A stretch of DNA of 64,000 bases from Aquamicrobium defluvii. Its GTDB lineage: Bacteria > Pseudomonadota > Alphaproteobacteria > Rhizobiales > Rhizobiaceae. Made by a program: the position numbers and the translations under genes. Where the stretch lies: the NCBI RefSeq assembly GCF_004363725.1, contig NZ_SNZF01000020.1, forward strand, positions 1 to 64,000, read 5' to 3'. Under the pieces are notes generated by a model. That model did not search any database. It saw nothing but the letters and a program-made list of their open reading frames with translations, and was not told the origin of the DNA. Shown in pieces: positions 27,422 to 37,944 of this stretch. Positions within the stretch are counted from its first letter, which is position 1. Each line of letters opens with the position of its first letter.

Positions 27422-28330
27422 TCAGTAGAAACCGATCGGGAAATAGCGAAGATACAATTCCGCGAAGATGCCCTTCGCCGATATTTCCTGAAGCGCGTAA
27501 TCGAAGGCGGCGGGCAGCAACGCATCGTCGGCGCGGGTGGCGATGGCGAGCCCGGTGCCGAGATATTCCGGGGCGATATAGGGGCCGCCTGCGAAGCGGC
27601 AGCATTTTTCCGATTCGGCACCGGCCAGCCAGAACGAAAGACGCATGCCGTCCCCGAAGGCCGCGTCGATCCTGCCGGCTTTCAGTTCGGCATGGAGCGC
27701 GTCCTCGTCCGGCAGGGGCACGATTTTCACAGCGCTGAAATAATCCTGCAACATGCGCTCATGCGCCGAACCGACGATTACCCCGACCGGCCTGTCCTGC
27801 AACCTGTCGTGGAGCGGCTCGGCCAGCGGGCGCGACTTCTGCACGGCGAACCGCGCGGGGAATTGCAGATAGGGGCGCGAGAAGGCATATGTGGCGCGCG
27901 TTTCGGCGGTGGCGGCCAGCCCCGCGATAATCGCCTCACCCTCCCCCTTTTCCAGCGCCTCCTGCAACTCGTCCCACGGCAATGCCTGAATCTGGCATTT
28001 GTCGGCGAGGTCGAGGCGGGCGCAGATGGCGCGGGCGAGATCGACATGGAACCCGGACAGGCGCGCCTGACCGTCGAGGAAATTGAAAGGCGGAAAATCG
28101 GTCGTGGTGAGAAAGCGCAGCCGGGGCAACGCGGAAAGGTCCGGCCGGGGCAGGCGCTCCTTCGCATCCCACAACAGCGGGATGACCGGCTCTTCGGCAA
28201 AAACGCTCTGTCCGGGCTGCAAAAGCCCGGCAAGGAGGAAGCTCAAAGCCGCAACTGTTCGCAAACGCACGATTCGCCACCCGCCGATCAGGACCTGCGT
28301 GCTTTTCCTATGAAATCGGATCGGCCACAA
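27422..28330 (-). CDS. periplasmic solute-binding protein, amino-acid type
   Basis: A 302-residue secreted protein with a signal peptide ending near SVFA-EEP (about residue 45) and a bacterial type-II binding fold (PBPb). The typical start of the first lobe is LRFLTTTDFPPFNFLDGQ, followed by GFHVDLARAICARL. The second lobe begins VGVIVGSAHERML. It looks like a polar amino acid receptor. No permease or ATPase gene lies nearby, so it is an orphan receptor or serves a transporter elsewhere. It is convergent with apbC and divergent from the SH3 gene. Confidence 0.85.
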   Translation of the reverse strand: MWPIRFHRKSTQVLIGGWRIVRLRTVAALSFLLAGLLQPGQSVFAEEPVIPLLWDAKERLPRPDLSALPRLRFLTTTDFPPFNFLDGQARLSGFHVDLARAICARLDLADKCQIQALPWDELQEALEKGEGEAIIAGLAATAETRATYAFSRPYLQFPARFAVQKSRPLAEPLHDRLQDRPVGVIVGSAHERMLQDYFSAVKIVPLPDEDALHAELKAGRIDAAFGDGMRLSFWLAGAESEKCCRFAGGPYIAPEYLGTGLAIATRADDALLPAAFDYALQEISAKGIFAELYLRYFPIGFY

Positions 28331-28517
28331 GTTTTGCTATGATATTGGCTGCTTTTGGCGCGCCATATGCGCAGTGATGCCACAATTTGCCTTAAGATGA
28401 CGGTTGCGAATGGCCTGTCGCGGCAAAAGCTGTAAGATTGGCCCATCCGCATCCAAGACCGCTGCGAACGGGGGACGGGGCTCTTACGCAGACGGCCGGC
28501 TCTTTGGAGATGGCGAA

Positions 28518-29207
28518 GTGAAAGGTCTACCGGGTTTCGGCAAACCGAGACGGCAGCGTTCGGTGCAGTATGGCTACAGCACGCCGGCTTCGCACTGGCA
28601 CCGGGTCAAGGAACATTCCCATCTCGTCATCGCCGCTCTTGGCAGCTTCGCCTTCATTGCCATCGCAATTACCGCTTTCTGGTTCACCCTTCCAAGAAAC
28701 GACAAGCCTGTCGCCGCCAGGGCAGCCCCGCAGGAAATGACGGCACCGGATGCGGCGGACGACGCACAGCCGGTCGTAGCGGAAACCCCTGCGGCTCCGG
28801 AAGCGGCACCTGCCGTAGCCGCCGCTCCGGCAACGGAGGCCGATCCGGAGATCCAGCCGCTGGCCCTGATGCCCGAGCCAAGGGTGCCGGAAATCGATAC
28901 GCAGGCCGCGGCGGCGATCATCGTACCCGATGCCGAAGCCGGCGACATCGCTCCGGAGACCGGAAGCGGAACCCGCACTGCCGCCATCCCCGCACCGAAG
29001 CCGAAACCGCCTGCGGCCGCAGCCGCGGCCACGGGAACTGGCCGCATCACCCGCGGTGTCACCTTCCGCTCGGGCCCCGGCGGCTCCGCCATCGGCACCA
29101 TTCCCGGCGGCACCGAAGTGAAAGTGATCTCCTGCGACAGCTGGTGCGAGATCGTTCACAAGGACCAGCGTGGCTTCGTCTACAAGGATTTCCTGGACCG
29201 GGACTGA
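28518..29207 (+). CDS. membrane-anchored SH3-domain protein
   Basis: A 229-residue protein of unknown role. A cytoplasmic basic N-terminus leads into one membrane segment, HLVIAALGSFAFIAIAITAFWF (about residues 34-56, written here in part). A long Ala/Pro/Glu-rich linker follows, then a bacterial SH3 (SH3b) domain at the C-terminus (about residues 175-229) with RGVTFRSGPGGSAIGTIPGG. SH3b domains bind peptidoglycan or peptides, so it may contact the cell wall. The GTG start at 28518 is chosen for its GGAGA site seven bases upstream; a longer frame from 28404 has a basic, unlikely extension. Confidence 0.8.
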   Translation: MKGLPGFGKPRRQRSVQYGYSTPASHWHRVKEHSHLVIAALGSFAFIAIAITAFWFTLPRNDKPVAARAAPQEMTAPDAADDAQPVVAETPAAPEAAPAVAAAPATEADPEIQPLALMPEPRVPEIDTQAAAAIIVPDAEAGDIAPETGSGTRTAAIPAPKPKPPAAAAAATGTGRITRGVTFRSGPGGSAIGTIPGGTEVKVISCDSWCEIVHKDQRGFVYKDFLDRD

Positions 29208-29211
29208 CCGC

Positions 29212-29958
29212 TCACACGCAGCGGCCGCCATCGACCTCCAGCGCCACACCGGTGATGAAAGCCGCCTCGTCCGAGGCCAGCCACAGCGCCGCATTGGCAA
29301 TGTCGAGCGGCGTCGACAACCGCCCCAGCGGCACCGAGGCGCGGAACCTCTCGCGCAGTTCCGGCGTATCGGAACCCATGAAGCGCTCCAGCATCGCCGT
29401 GTCGCCGGCCACCGGGCACAGGCAGTTCGCCCTGATGTTGTGCGGCGCGAGCTCCACTGCCATCGACTTGGTGGCGGTTATCGCCCAGCCCTTCGATGCA
29501 TTGTACCATGTCAGCCCCGGCCGCGGCCTCAGGCCGGCCGTCGAGGCGGTGGTGAGGATGACGCCGCCGCCCTGCCTCTGCATCGTCGGCACCACCGCCA
29601 GCGTGCTGTAATAGATCGCCTTCATGTTGACGGCGGTGATGAGATCGAAGGTCGCTTCGTCCACGCCCAGCAGGTCGCCGTTGCGGTGGGTGAAGCCGGC
29701 ATTGTTGACGACGATGTCGACCCGGTCGAAGGCGCTCTTGGCGGCATAGACCATCTGTTCGACATCGGCGCGCTGGGAAACGTCGGTGGTGACGGCGATG
29801 GCGTCGTTGCCGATCTCCTCGGCCAGTTCGGCGGCGCCGCGCGCATTGAGATCCGCCACCACAACCTTGGCACCTTCTTCAGCGAAACGGCGGGCAATGC
29901 CCTCGCCGAATCCCGCCGCCGCCCCGGTGACGATGGCGACCTTGTCCTTCAATCTCAT
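29212..29958 (-). CDS. short-chain dehydrogenase/reductase
   Basis: A 248-residue classic SDR. The NAD(P)-binding glycine motif is VTGAAAGFGEGIARRFA, the structural NNAG is in VVNNAGFTH, and the catalytic Tyr and Lys are in WYNASKGWAI, a variant of YxxxK with YNASK present. The C-terminus ends VALEVDGGRCV. The conserved Ser lies upstream of the Tyr in TTASTAGLRP. The substrate cannot be told. It is on the same strand as the aldehyde dehydrogenase 41 bases upstream, which suggests a two-step alcohol-to-acid oxidation by a shared operon. Confidence 0.87.
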   Translation of the reverse strand: MRLKDKVAIVTGAAAGFGEGIARRFAEEGAKVVVADLNARGAAELAEEIGNDAIAVTTDVSQRADVEQMVYAAKSAFDRVDIVVNNAGFTHRNGDLLGVDEATFDLITAVNMKAIYYSTLAVVPTMQRQGGGVILTTASTAGLRPRPGLTWYNASKGWAITATKSMAVELAPHNIRANCLCPVAGDTAMLERFMGSDTPELRERFRASVPLGRLSTPLDIANAALWLASDEAAFITGVALEVDGGRCV

Positions 29959-29999
29959 GTCCTGCTCTTTCGCTTGTTGCCTTGCCTGTAACTGAACGC

Positions 30000-31469
30000 T
30001 TACCGATGGTCGAACACGACCGTCTTGGTCGCCGACATGTCGTAGAGCGCCTCGAACCCCTTCTCGCGGCCGTGGCCCGAGCGGCCGAAGCCGCCGAAGG
30101 GCAGTTCCACCCCACCGCCCGCGCCGTAGCTGTTGACGAAGACCTGCCCGGCACGCACCCGCTTTGCCAGCCGATGCTGGCGCGCGCCGTCACGCGTCCA
30201 GATGCCGGCGACGAGACCATAGTCGGTGCCGTTGGCGAGCCGCACCGCCTCGTCCTCGCCCTCGAAGGAAAACAGCGACAGCACGGGACCGAAGATTTCC
30301 TCCCGGGCGATCCTCGCTGCCGGATCGACGGCGCCGAACAGCACCGGCGCGGCATAGAAGCCGCCCTGCGGCGCACGCTCGTCCACGGTGCCGCGCGCCA
30401 GCACGGCAATGCCGGAAGCCTCTGCTTCCTCGACCATGGCGGCGACGCGGGCGCGCTGGCGGGCGCTGACCAGCGGGCCGAGATCGCGTTCGGGGTCGGC
30501 ATCATGGGGGCCGGCGACCAGCTTCGCGAAACGGCCGGCCAGCGCCTCTGCAACCGCGTCATAGGCCGGGCGCTCGATCAGCACGCGGCTGCCGGCCGAG
30601 CAGGTCTGTCCGGCATTCTGGATGATGGCGTTGACCAGAACCGGCAGCACCTTGTCGAGATCGGCGTCGGCAAAGACGATCTGCGGCGATTTCCCGCCAA
30701 GTTCCATGGTCACGCCGCGATTGTTGAGGGCCGCCGCCTGCTGGATGGCTGTCCCGGTTCCCGGCGAGCCGGTGAAGGTGACGTAATCCACGCCTGGATG
30801 GCCGGAAAGGGCCGCGCCCGCCTCGCTTCCATATCCCGTCACCACATTGAAAACGCCTTCGGGAAAGCCGGCCTCCAGCGCCAGCTCCGCGATGCGGATC
30901 GTGGTCAGCGAGGCATCCTCGGCCGGCTTCGCCACCAGCACATTGCCCATGGCGAGCGCCGCGCCGGCCACCCGCGCCAGGATCTGCAAGGGATAGTTCC
31001 ACGGAATGATGCCGGCGACCACGCCATGCGGCTCGCGCAGGGTCAGCGCCGTGTAGCCGTCGAGGAAGGGAATGGTGTCGCCATGAAGCTTGTCGGCCGC
31101 GCCGCCGTAGAATTCGTAATAGCGCATTGTCGCCGTCACATCCGCGCGGCCCTGCCTGAGCGGCTTGCCGGTATCGCGCGATTCGAGCGCCGCCAGCTCT
31201 TCCGCATGGCGCCCGACCAGAAGGCCCAGCCGCGTCAGCAGCCGTCCGCGTTCCACCGCCGGCATGCGGCCCCACGGGCCCTCGTCGAAAGCCTGCCGTG
31301 CTGCCCGTACCGCCAGATCCACATCCTGCGCGTCCGAGGCCGGAATGGAGGCAAAAACCTTGCCGTCAGACGGGCAAACCGCATCGATCCGGCCGCCCGA
31401 AACCGCCCCGACGCTTTTGCCGCCGATGATCTGACGCCATTCGGCGCATTCTGGCGTTGATGCATCCAT
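30000..31469 (-). CDS. aldehyde dehydrogenase (NAD(P)+)
   Basis: A 489-residue ALDH superfamily enzyme. The catalytic Cys lies in NAGQTCSAGSRVL and the general-base Glu in VTMELGGKSPQIVF; the cofactor site shows NYPLQILARVAGAALAMGN. The length is standard. The start is at ATG 31469, with AGAGGAGA eight bases upstream; an in-frame start seven codons earlier lacks it. The substrate is unknown. It is not an obvious methylmalonate-semialdehyde dehydrogenase, so it should not be taken as the missing IolA of the inositol pathway. It probably shares a transcript with the downstream SDR. Confidence 0.88.
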   Translation of the reverse strand: MDASTPECAEWRQIIGGKSVGAVSGGRIDAVCPSDGKVFASIPASDAQDVDLAVRAARQAFDEGPWGRMPAVERGRLLTRLGLLVGRHAEELAALESRDTGKPLRQGRADVTATMRYYEFYGGAADKLHGDTIPFLDGYTALTLREPHGVVAGIIPWNYPLQILARVAGAALAMGNVLVAKPAEDASLTTIRIAELALEAGFPEGVFNVVTGYGSEAGAALSGHPGVDYVTFTGSPGTGTAIQQAAALNNRGVTMELGGKSPQIVFADADLDKVLPVLVNAIIQNAGQTCSAGSRVLIERPAYDAVAEALAGRFAKLVAGPHDADPERDLGPLVSARQRARVAAMVEEAEASGIAVLARGTVDERAPQGGFYAAPVLFGAVDPAARIAREEIFGPVLSLFSFEGEDEAVRLANGTDYGLVAGIWTRDGARQHRLAKRVRAGQVFVNSYGAGGGVELPFGGFGRSGHGREKGFEALYDMSATKTVVFDHR

Positions 31470-31696
31470 GTGGGGTTTTCTCCTCTGCATTCGCCTTGGT
31501 TCGGTCCGGAGCCCGCACTAGAATAGAGGCATGGACGTACGGTACCAGCGTCGCAACCCGCTGCGGCCACGATTTGGAATTGGTAACAATGCCAGCGCTG
31601 CGACGCCATGGCACTGGTCAAATTAAATCGATTAGATTATATCGGCTGCGTTGCCCGGACGATGCCGAACAACATGGATAATGCCACGGACGCACC

Positions 31697-33166
31697 ATGA
31701 CCAGCCAGATCATTCCCGTCGACCCCTTCGACTTCATCATCTTCGGCGGCACCGGCGACCTGTCGGAACGCAAGCTTCTGCCGTCGCTCTATCACCGGCA
31801 GCGCGACCATCAGTTTTCAGAGCCGACGCGAATCATCGGCACCTCGCGCTCGAAGATGAGCGACGACGAGTTCCGCGCCTTCGCCCGCAAGGCCATAGAG
31901 CAGCATGTCGCGCCGGAATACATCGACAAGGCGGAGCTGGACGAGTTCCTTGCCCGTATCTCCTATGTGGCGGCCGACGCCGTGAGCGGCGAAGGCTTCG
32001 AGGAACTGAAGGCGGCGATCGGCGACAGCACCCGCATCCGCGCCTTCTATCTGGCGGTTGCGCCCTCCCTGTTCGGCGACATCTCGCGCAACCTGAAGGC
32101 GTACGACCTCATCACGCCCGCCTCGCGCATCGTGCTGGAAAAGCCGCTCGGGCGGGACCTCGATTCGGCGCGCGAACTCAACGATCTCGTCGGCAGGAAT
32201 TTCCGCGAAAGCCAGATCTTCCGCATCGACCACTATCTCGGCAAGGAGACGGTGCAGAACCTGATGGCGCTGCGCTTCGCCAACGCGCTCTACGAGCCGC
32301 TGTGGAATTCGGCCCATATCGACCATGTCCAGATCACGGTGGCCGAAACGGTGGGGCTGGAAGACCGCGTCACCTATTACGACAAGGCCGGCGCATTGCG
32401 CGACATGGTGCAGAACCATCTGCTGCAACTGCTGTGCCTCGTCGCCATGGAGGCGCCGTCCTCCATGGACGCCGATGCGGTGCGCGACGAGAAGCTGAAG
32501 GTCCTGCGCGCGCTCAAGCGCATCAACGGCAACGAAGCGCCCCGGCACACGGTGCGCGGCCAGTACCGTGCAGGCGCCTCGGCCGGCGGCCCGGTCAAGG
32601 GCTATATCGAGGAGCTGGGCAAGGACAGCGGCACCGAGACCTTCGTCGCCATCCGCGCCGAGATCGAGAACTGGCGCTGGGCGAACGTGCCCTTCTACCT
32701 GCGAACCGGCAAGCGGCTGGCCACCCGCGTCTCGGAGATCGTCATCGAGTTCAAGCCGATCCCGCATTCGATCTTCGGTGACGGAGCGGGGCCGATCTTC
32801 GCCAACCAGCTCGTCATCCGCCTGCAACCCGACGAGGGCGTCAAGCAGTTCATCATGATCAAGGACCCCGGTCCCGGCGGCATGCGGCTGCGCCAGATTC
32901 CGCTCGACATGAGCTTTGCCCAGTCCTTCAAGGGCCGCGCGCCGGACGCCTATGAGCGGCTGATCATGGATGTGGTGCGCGGCAACCAGACCCTGTTCAT
33001 GCGCCGCGACGAGGTCGAGGCGGCGTGGAGCTGGATCGACCCGATCCAGCAGGCGTGGGAAGGCTCCCGGCAGGATGTGCAGGGCTATACGGCCGGCACA
33101 TGGGGGCCTTCCGCCTCGATCGCGCTGATCGAGCGCGACGGGCGCACCTGGCACGAAAGCACCTGA
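31697..33166 (+). CDS. zwf: glucose-6-phosphate dehydrogenase
   Basis: A 489-residue enzyme making 6-phosphogluconolactone and NAD(P)H. The nucleotide motif is IFGGTGDLSERKL near the N-terminus, and the active-site signature RIDHYLGKE lies around residue 175. The following segment (NAHIDHVQITVAET-like, text AHIDHVQITVAET) is also typical. It begins the zwf-pgl-edd set of the Entner-Doudoroff pathway, the main sugar route in these bacteria. The 227-base region before it, shared with the divergent aldehyde dehydrogenase gene, shows no operator that I can identify with confidence. Confidence 0.97.
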   Translation: MTSQIIPVDPFDFIIFGGTGDLSERKLLPSLYHRQRDHQFSEPTRIIGTSRSKMSDDEFRAFARKAIEQHVAPEYIDKAELDEFLARISYVAADAVSGEGFEELKAAIGDSTRIRAFYLAVAPSLFGDISRNLKAYDLITPASRIVLEKPLGRDLDSARELNDLVGRNFRESQIFRIDHYLGKETVQNLMALRFANALYEPLWNSAHIDHVQITVAETVGLEDRVTYYDKAGALRDMVQNHLLQLLCLVAMEAPSSMDADAVRDEKLKVLRALKRINGNEAPRHTVRGQYRAGASAGGPVKGYIEELGKDSGTETFVAIRAEIENWRWANVPFYLRTGKRLATRVSEIVIEFKPIPHSIFGDGAGPIFANQLVIRLQPDEGVKQFIMIKDPGPGGMRLRQIPLDMSFAQSFKGRAPDAYERLIMDVVRGNQTLFMRRDEVEAAWSWIDPIQQAWEGSRQDVQGYTAGTWGPSASIALIERDGRTWHEST

Positions 33167-33168
33167 GC

Positions 33169-33870
33169 ATGGCGACGAGCGGCTACAGCTGGACCGAGTT
33201 CCCGACCCGCGAAGCGCTGGCCGGGGCGCTGGCCGGCGCGGTGGCGGAAAAGCTCGCCGCCGCAATCGACCGGCGCGGCGGCGGCCTGCTGGCGGTTTCG
33301 GGCGGCACCACGCCGGGCCGCTTCTTCGAGGCGCTTTCGACGCGCGACATCGCATGGGACAAGGTGACGGTGACGCTGGTGGACGAGCGTTTCGTGCCGC
33401 CTTCCTCGCCACGTTCCAACGCCGCATTGGTGACCGACAGACTGCTGCGCAACGCGGCATCCGCCGCACGCTTCATGCCGCTTTATCAGGCCGCGGAGAA
33501 TGCCGCTGAAGCCGCATCGCAGGCCGAGGCGCAGCTTGCCACCCTGAACTGGCCGCTCGATGCCGCAATCCTCGGCATGGGCACGGACGGCCACACCGCC
33601 TCCTTCTTTCCCGACGCCGATGCGCTCTCCACCCTGCTCGACCCGGCCGGTGCGCGCGCGGTGTTGCCCGTAAACGCAGCAAGCGCCGGCGAGCCGCGCC
33701 TGACGCTTTCCATGGGGCGCCTGGTCGGGGCCGGCTTTCTTGCCCTGCACATCGAGGGTGCGGAAAAACGCGCGGTCTTCGAAGCGGCCATGGAAGGCAA
33801 TGACAAAAAACCCGTCCGGGCGGTGATCGAGGCATCGCCGCAGCCGGTAGGGGTGTTCTGGGCGCCCTGA
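33169..33870 (+). CDS. pgl: 6-phosphogluconolactonase
   Basis: A 233-residue DevB/Pgl family enzyme that hydrolyses the lactone made by Zwf. Motifs are [16 protein letters not shown] and [11 protein letters not shown], and [18 protein letters not shown] with the substrate-binding Asp/His. The ATG at 33169 starts two bases after the zwf stop codon, so translation is tightly coupled. The C-terminus ends in PVGVFWAP. Confidence 0.95.
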   Translation: MATSGYSWTEFPTREALAGALAGAVAEKLAAAIDRRGGGLLAVSGGTTPGRFFEALSTRDIAWDKVTVTLVDERFVPPSSPRSNAALVTDRLLRNAASAARFMPLYQAAENAAEAASQAEAQLATLNWPLDAAILGMGTDGHTASFFPDADALSTLLDPAGARAVLPVNAASAGEPRLTLSMGRLVGAGFLALHIEGAEKRAVFEAAMEGNDKKPVRAVIEASPQPVGVFWAP

Positions 33871-33931
33871 CCGCGAAAGGAACCCGGAACAGGCCGTCGG
33901 TGACGACGGCGGACCACGGAAGGATCATCCG

Positions 33932-35758
33932 ATGACAGCCAGAAGCGACATCCAAGCCATCACGGACCGGATCAGGGAGCGCTCGCGCTCCGGCCGCGAA
34001 GCCTATCTCGCCCGCATTACCGACGCCGCCGGAAAATCCGCGAACCGCGCGGTGCTGGGCTGCGGCAATCTCGCCCACGGCTTTGCCGTGTGCACTCCGC
34101 AGGAAAAGATCGCCCTGTCCGGCGACACGGTGCCCAACCTCGGCATCGTCACCGCCCATAACGACATGCTTTCGGCGCACCAGCCGTTCGAGACCTTCCC
34201 CGCCCTCATCAAGCAGGCGGCGCGCGAGGCCGGCGGCATCGCGCAGGTGGCGGGCGGCGTGCCGGCCATGTGCGATGGCGTGACCCAAGGCATGCCCGGC
34301 ATGGAGCTGTCGCTGTTCTCGCGCGACGTCATCGCCATGGCTGCCGCCGTCGGCCTTTCGCACAATATGTTCGACGCCGCCGTCTTCCTCGGCGTCTGCG
34401 ACAAGATCGTGCCCGGCCTTGTGATCGCGGCGCTGACTTTCGGCCATCTGCCGGCTGTGTTCGTTCCGGCGGGCCCGATGACCAGCGGCCTGCCCAACGA
34501 CGAGAAGGCGCGCGTGCGCCAGCTCTATGCCGAAGGCAAGGTCGGCCGCGCCGAGCTGCTGGAGGCCGAGTCGAAATCCTATCACGGCCCCGGCACCTGC
34601 ACCTTCTACGGCACCGCCAATTCCAACCAGATGCTGATGGAGATCATGGGCCTGCACACGCCGGGCGCATCCTTCGTCAATCCCGGCACACCGCTGCGCG
34701 ACGCGCTGACGAAGGAAGCCGCCAGACGCGCGCTCGCCATCACGCGGCTCGGCAATGCCTACACGCCGGTCGGCCGCATGATCGACGAACGCGCCGTCGT
34801 CAACGGCGTGGTCGGGCTGCACGCCACCGGCGGCTCCACCAACCACACCATCCATCTCATCGCCATGGCGGCGGCGGGCGGCATCAGGCTGACCTGGCAG
34901 GACATTTCCGACCTGTCGGAAGCGGTGCCGCTTCTGGCGCGCGTCTATCCGAACGGGCTCGCCGACGTGAACCATTTCGCTGCCGCCGGCGGCATGGGCT
35001 TCCTGATCCGCGAACTGCTCGACGCCGGGCTGCTGCACGAGGACGTGCAGACCGTGTGGGGCGAGGGCCTGCGCGCCTATGCGGTGGAAGCGAAGCTCGG
35101 GACGGACGGCTCGGTGGTGCGCGAGGCCGCTCCAGCCACAAGCGGCGACGAAAAGGTGCTGGCGCCCTTCGCCAAGGCGTTCCGGCCGACCGGCGGCCTC
35201 AAGGTGCTGGCCGGCAATATCGGCCACGCCATCATCAAGACCTCGGCGGTCAAGCCGGAGCGGCATGTGATCGAGGCGCCTGCGCGCGTCTTCCACAGCC
35301 AGCAGGGTCTCAACGACGCCTTCAGGGCCGGCGAGCTCACCGGCGATTTCGTCGCGGTCGTGCGCTTCCAGGGGCCGAAGGCCAACGGCATGCCGGAACT
35401 GCACAAGCTGACCACCGTGCTCGGCATATTGCAGGACCGCGGCCAGCGCGTCGCTTTGGTCACCGACGGGCGCATGTCCGGCGCCTCCGGCAAGGTGCCG
35501 GCGGCCATCCACGTTACGCCGGAAGCACTGGAGGGTGGCGCGATCGGCAAGATCAGGGACGGCGACATGGTGCGCCTCGACGCGACCGCCGGCACGCTGG
35601 AGCTGCTGGTGCCGGCCACCGAGCTGGCGCTGCGGCCGCAGGCCGGCGCCGACCTTTCCGAAAACGAATTCGGCTTCGGGCGCGAGCTGTTTGCCGGCTT
35701 CCGGCATCTGGCCGGCCGCGCCGATCAGGGTGCCAGCGCCTTCGGCAACGCCGCCTGA
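33932..35758 (+). CDS. edd: phosphogluconate dehydratase
   Basis: A 608-residue Fe-S dehydratase of the IlvD/Edd family that makes 2-keto-3-deoxy-6-phosphogluconate. Cluster Cys residues are present in [22 protein letters not shown] and [15 protein letters not shown]; the end carries [19 protein letters not shown]. The gene lies 61 bases behind pgl. The aldolase gene eda is not in the window. The 3' end abuts the folD stop codon on the other strand with no space between them. Confidence 0.96.
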   Translation: MTARSDIQAITDRIRERSRSGREAYLARITDAAGKSANRAVLGCGNLAHGFAVCTPQEKIALSGDTVPNLGIVTAHNDMLSAHQPFETFPALIKQAAREAGGIAQVAGGVPAMCDGVTQGMPGMELSLFSRDVIAMAAAVGLSHNMFDAAVFLGVCDKIVPGLVIAALTFGHLPAVFVPAGPMTSGLPNDEKARVRQLYAEGKVGRAELLEAESKSYHGPGTCTFYGTANSNQMLMEIMGLHTPGASFVNPGTPLRDALTKEAARRALAITRLGNAYTPVGRMIDERAVVNGVVGLHATGGSTNHTIHLIAMAAAGGIRLTWQDISDLSEAVPLLARVYPNGLADVNHFAAAGGMGFLIRELLDAGLLHEDVQTVWGEGLRAYAVEAKLGTDGSVVREAAPATSGDEKVLAPFAKAFRPTGGLKVLAGNIGHAIIKTSAVKPERHVIEAPARVFHSQQGLNDAFRAGELTGDFVAVVRFQGPKANGMPELHKLTTVLGILQDRGQRVALVTDGRMSGASGKVPAAIHVTPEALEGGAIGKIRDGDMVRLDATAGTLELLVPATELALRPQAGADLSENEFGFGRELFAGFRHLAGRADQGASAFGNAA

Positions 35759-36658
35759 TCAGAAGCGTGGACGGGCCAGCCCGGCGGCGAGATAAGCGGA
35801 AGCGACCGTATTGGCCATCAGCATGGCGATGGTCATCGGCCCGACGCCGCCCGGAACGGGCGTGATCGCGCCCGCCACTTCCGCCGCCCCGGCATAAGCG
35901 ACGTCGCCGACCAGCCGCGTCTTGCCCTCACTCTTTTCGGGTGCGGGAATGCGGTTGATGCCGACATCGATGACGGTGGCCCCGGGCTTCACCCAGTCGC
36001 CCTTCACCATTTCCGGACGGCCGACCGCCGCCACCAGAATATCGGCGGTGCGGGCCAGCGCGGCCAGATCCTTCGTGCGCGAATGGGCGACGGTGACGGT
36101 GCAGTTGGCCGCCAGCAGGAGATTGGCCATCGGCTTGCCGACGATGTTGGAGCGGCCGATGACCACCGCGTTCAGCCCGGACAGGTCCTTGCCGCGCACG
36201 CGCTCGATCAGCAGCATGGAACCGGCCGGGGTACAGGGCACGAAGGCGGTCTCCGCCTCGCCGGTGCCGAGCTTGCCGACATTGACGAAGGTGAAGCCGT
36301 CGACATCCTTCTCCGGCGCGATGGTCTGAATGACCTTGCCGCTGTCGATATGATCGGGAACCGGAAGCTGAACCAGAATGCCGTGGATGGCGGGATCGGC
36401 ATTCAGTTCGCCGATCAGCTTCAGCAAGTCCGCCTCGGCGGCGTCGGCAGGCAACGTATGCTGAACCGAATGGAAGCCGCACTCCTTCGCCGTGCGCGAC
36501 TTGTTGGCGACATAGACCTGGCTGGCCGGGTCCTCGCCGACGATCACCACGGCAAGGCCGGGTTTGCCGCCACCTTTCGCAGCAAGATCGGCGGTGAGGG
36601 CCTTCACCTTGCCGATCACCTCGGCCGACATCTTCCTGCCATCGATGACTTCACTCAT
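35759..36658 (-). CDS. folD: bifunctional methylenetetrahydrofolate dehydrogenase/cyclohydrolase
   Basis: A 299-residue enzyme interconverting 5,10-methylene-, methenyl- and 10-formyl-tetrahydrofolate in one-carbon metabolism. Motifs include [14 protein letters not shown] (catalytic Lys), [14 protein letters not shown] and [17 protein letters not shown] for NADP binding, then [10 protein letters not shown] and [25 protein letters not shown] (shown here by position, about residues 245-270). The ATG at 36658 has GGAG six bases before it. It is convergent with edd. Confidence 0.96.
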   Translation of the reverse strand: MSEVIDGRKMSAEVIGKVKALTADLAAKGGGKPGLAVVIVGEDPASQVYVANKSRTAKECGFHSVQHTLPADAAEADLLKLIGELNADPAIHGILVQLPVPDHIDSGKVIQTIAPEKDVDGFTFVNVGKLGTGEAETAFVPCTPAGSMLLIERVRGKDLSGLNAVVIGRSNIVGKPMANLLLAANCTVTVAHSRTKDLAALARTADILVAAVGRPEMVKGDWVKPGATVIDVGINRIPAPEKSEGKTRLVGDVAYAGAAEVAGAITPVPGGVGPMTIAMLMANTVASAYLAAGLARPRF

Positions 36659-36774
36659 GCCGATCTCCATCTGCGCTGCCCGCTGGCATATGATGCGAAG
36701 ATTTCACGCCGCACCCACGTCAATGCGTCGCCGGATGCCCTAAACCCGAAAAGGCCGCTTTGGAAGACCGGAAA

Positions 36775-37743
36775 TCAGCGCCGGGCGCGCTGGCGGGCGA
36801 GATCCTGCGTCGCGGCGCGGAACTGGCGCAGGCTGGCGCGGATTTCCTCCACAGAAGGCGGATGGCCGAGCGGCGAAGCGCTGTTCCCGCCAGCCGGCTC
36901 CGCACCTGACGAGTCAGCCTGTCCGCCGCCTGGCGAATCATCCTGTGCGCGGGCTGCAAGGCGGGGTGGCGGCGCGTCCTCCACCTTCGCGTTCACGGCG
37001 GCTTCCGGCCGTCTCCATGCGACGGCAAGGCCGGCTGCAAGCCCGAGAAAAAGGCCCGCGAGCGGCAGGAAGGCGGCAATCGCTCCCAGGGAACTCCACA
37101 AAAGCAGGGCAGCCGCGATGCCGATCAGCGCGCCCAGAAGCGTGATACGCAGGATCAGCGGACGCGAACCCGCAATACCGGGCCGGACGCGGACAACGGG
37201 TTTCTCCTCCGCCTTTCCCCCATGCCCGGCGGGATCATTCCCGGCGTGATCGGGGGCGGCGGAATCGGAGACGAGAGGCGATCCGGAGAGATCTGTCGTA
37301 AAAGCCTCCGCGGAGCCCGGCCGTTCCTCCCGTCCGGTTGGCTGTTCCCCGGCAGCGTCAGGTGCCTCCGGCGGCGTCGGGACATCGTCCCACAGGGATC
37401 GGACCTCGTCCTGCGCAAGCCCGGCAGGCGGCGTCTCCGGGACCGGCGGGACGATTTCTTCCCTCCGCGGCACAATCTCCAGCAGCGTTGGCGGCATGGT
37501 ATCCGGCGTTTCCGGCGGTTCGGCAGGACGGCTTTCTGCTTCCTGCTCGTGGCCTTTGCCAGATTCGCGCTGCTGGCGGGCAAGCCGGTGGCGCCCGGCT
37601 GCCGTGCGGCGCCATTCGTTCACCGGATCACCGGCCTCGGGCTGGCGTCCGGGAGAGGCGTCATCCTCCCCGCGCATGGCGCGGGCCAGCGCGGCAAGGG
37701 CGCGCTCACGTCTCCAGTCCTCCGGGCTTTGTCCGTTACTCAT
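36775..37743 (-). CDS. conserved hypothetical protein with two membrane segments
   Basis: A 322-residue protein of unknown function. The N-terminal half is hydrophilic and low-complexity, rich in Pro, Glu and Arg (about residues 1-190), with a repeat-like EIVPRREEIVPPVPETPPAG stretch. Two adjacent hydrophobic helices follow, ILRITLLGALIGIAAALLLW and AIAAFLPLAGLFLGLAAGLA. A soluble tail ends PSVEEIRASLRQFRAATQDLA, which looks like an amphipathic helix. No enzymatic motif is present. It could be a scaffold or cell-envelope protein. The start at MSNGQSPEDW is preferred; an in-frame start lies six codons earlier. Confidence 0.6.
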   Translation of the reverse strand: MSNGQSPEDWRRERALAALARAMRGEDDASPGRQPEAGDPVNEWRRTAAGRHRLARQQRESGKGHEQEAESRPAEPPETPDTMPPTLLEIVPRREEIVPPVPETPPAGLAQDEVRSLWDDVPTPPEAPDAAGEQPTGREERPGSAEAFTTDLSGSPLVSDSAAPDHAGNDPAGHGGKAEEKPVVRVRPGIAGSRPLILRITLLGALIGIAAALLLWSSLGAIAAFLPLAGLFLGLAAGLAVAWRRPEAAVNAKVEDAPPPRLAARAQDDSPGGGQADSSGAEPAGGNSASPLGHPPSVEEIRASLRQFRAATQDLARQRARR

Positions 37744-37905
37744 CGCGCGCCGCCAGTTCACGATAGGCCGCAGGGTCGGCCAAAGGTTAATCCATGCTAA
37801 ACCGACAGGGCAAATAAAAGGTTAATTTCTGCCGGCGTCGCTGGCCTGATCCCCCCGCCCCGGGATCTGCTGACAGTTAAATCCGGAAAGGGTCGAAAAA
37901 GCGCG

Positions 37906-37934
37906 TTGACAGGACAGGCCGGCCCGCTTACATG
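37906..37934 (+). promoter_or_regulatory. sigma-70 promoter of tRNA-Leu
   Basis: A perfect -35 TTGACA (37906-37911) and -10 TACATG (37929-37934) are separated by 17 bases. The tRNA begins ten bases after the -10 element. Confidence 0.75.
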
Positions 37935-37944
37935 AGCGCCACCA

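Noticed and set aside
30000..31469. The aldehyde dehydrogenase as IolA/MmsA of the inositol pathway
   Set aside because: It lacks a clear resemblance to CoA-acylating methylmalonate-semialdehyde dehydrogenases and sits far from the iol genes beside an SDR.
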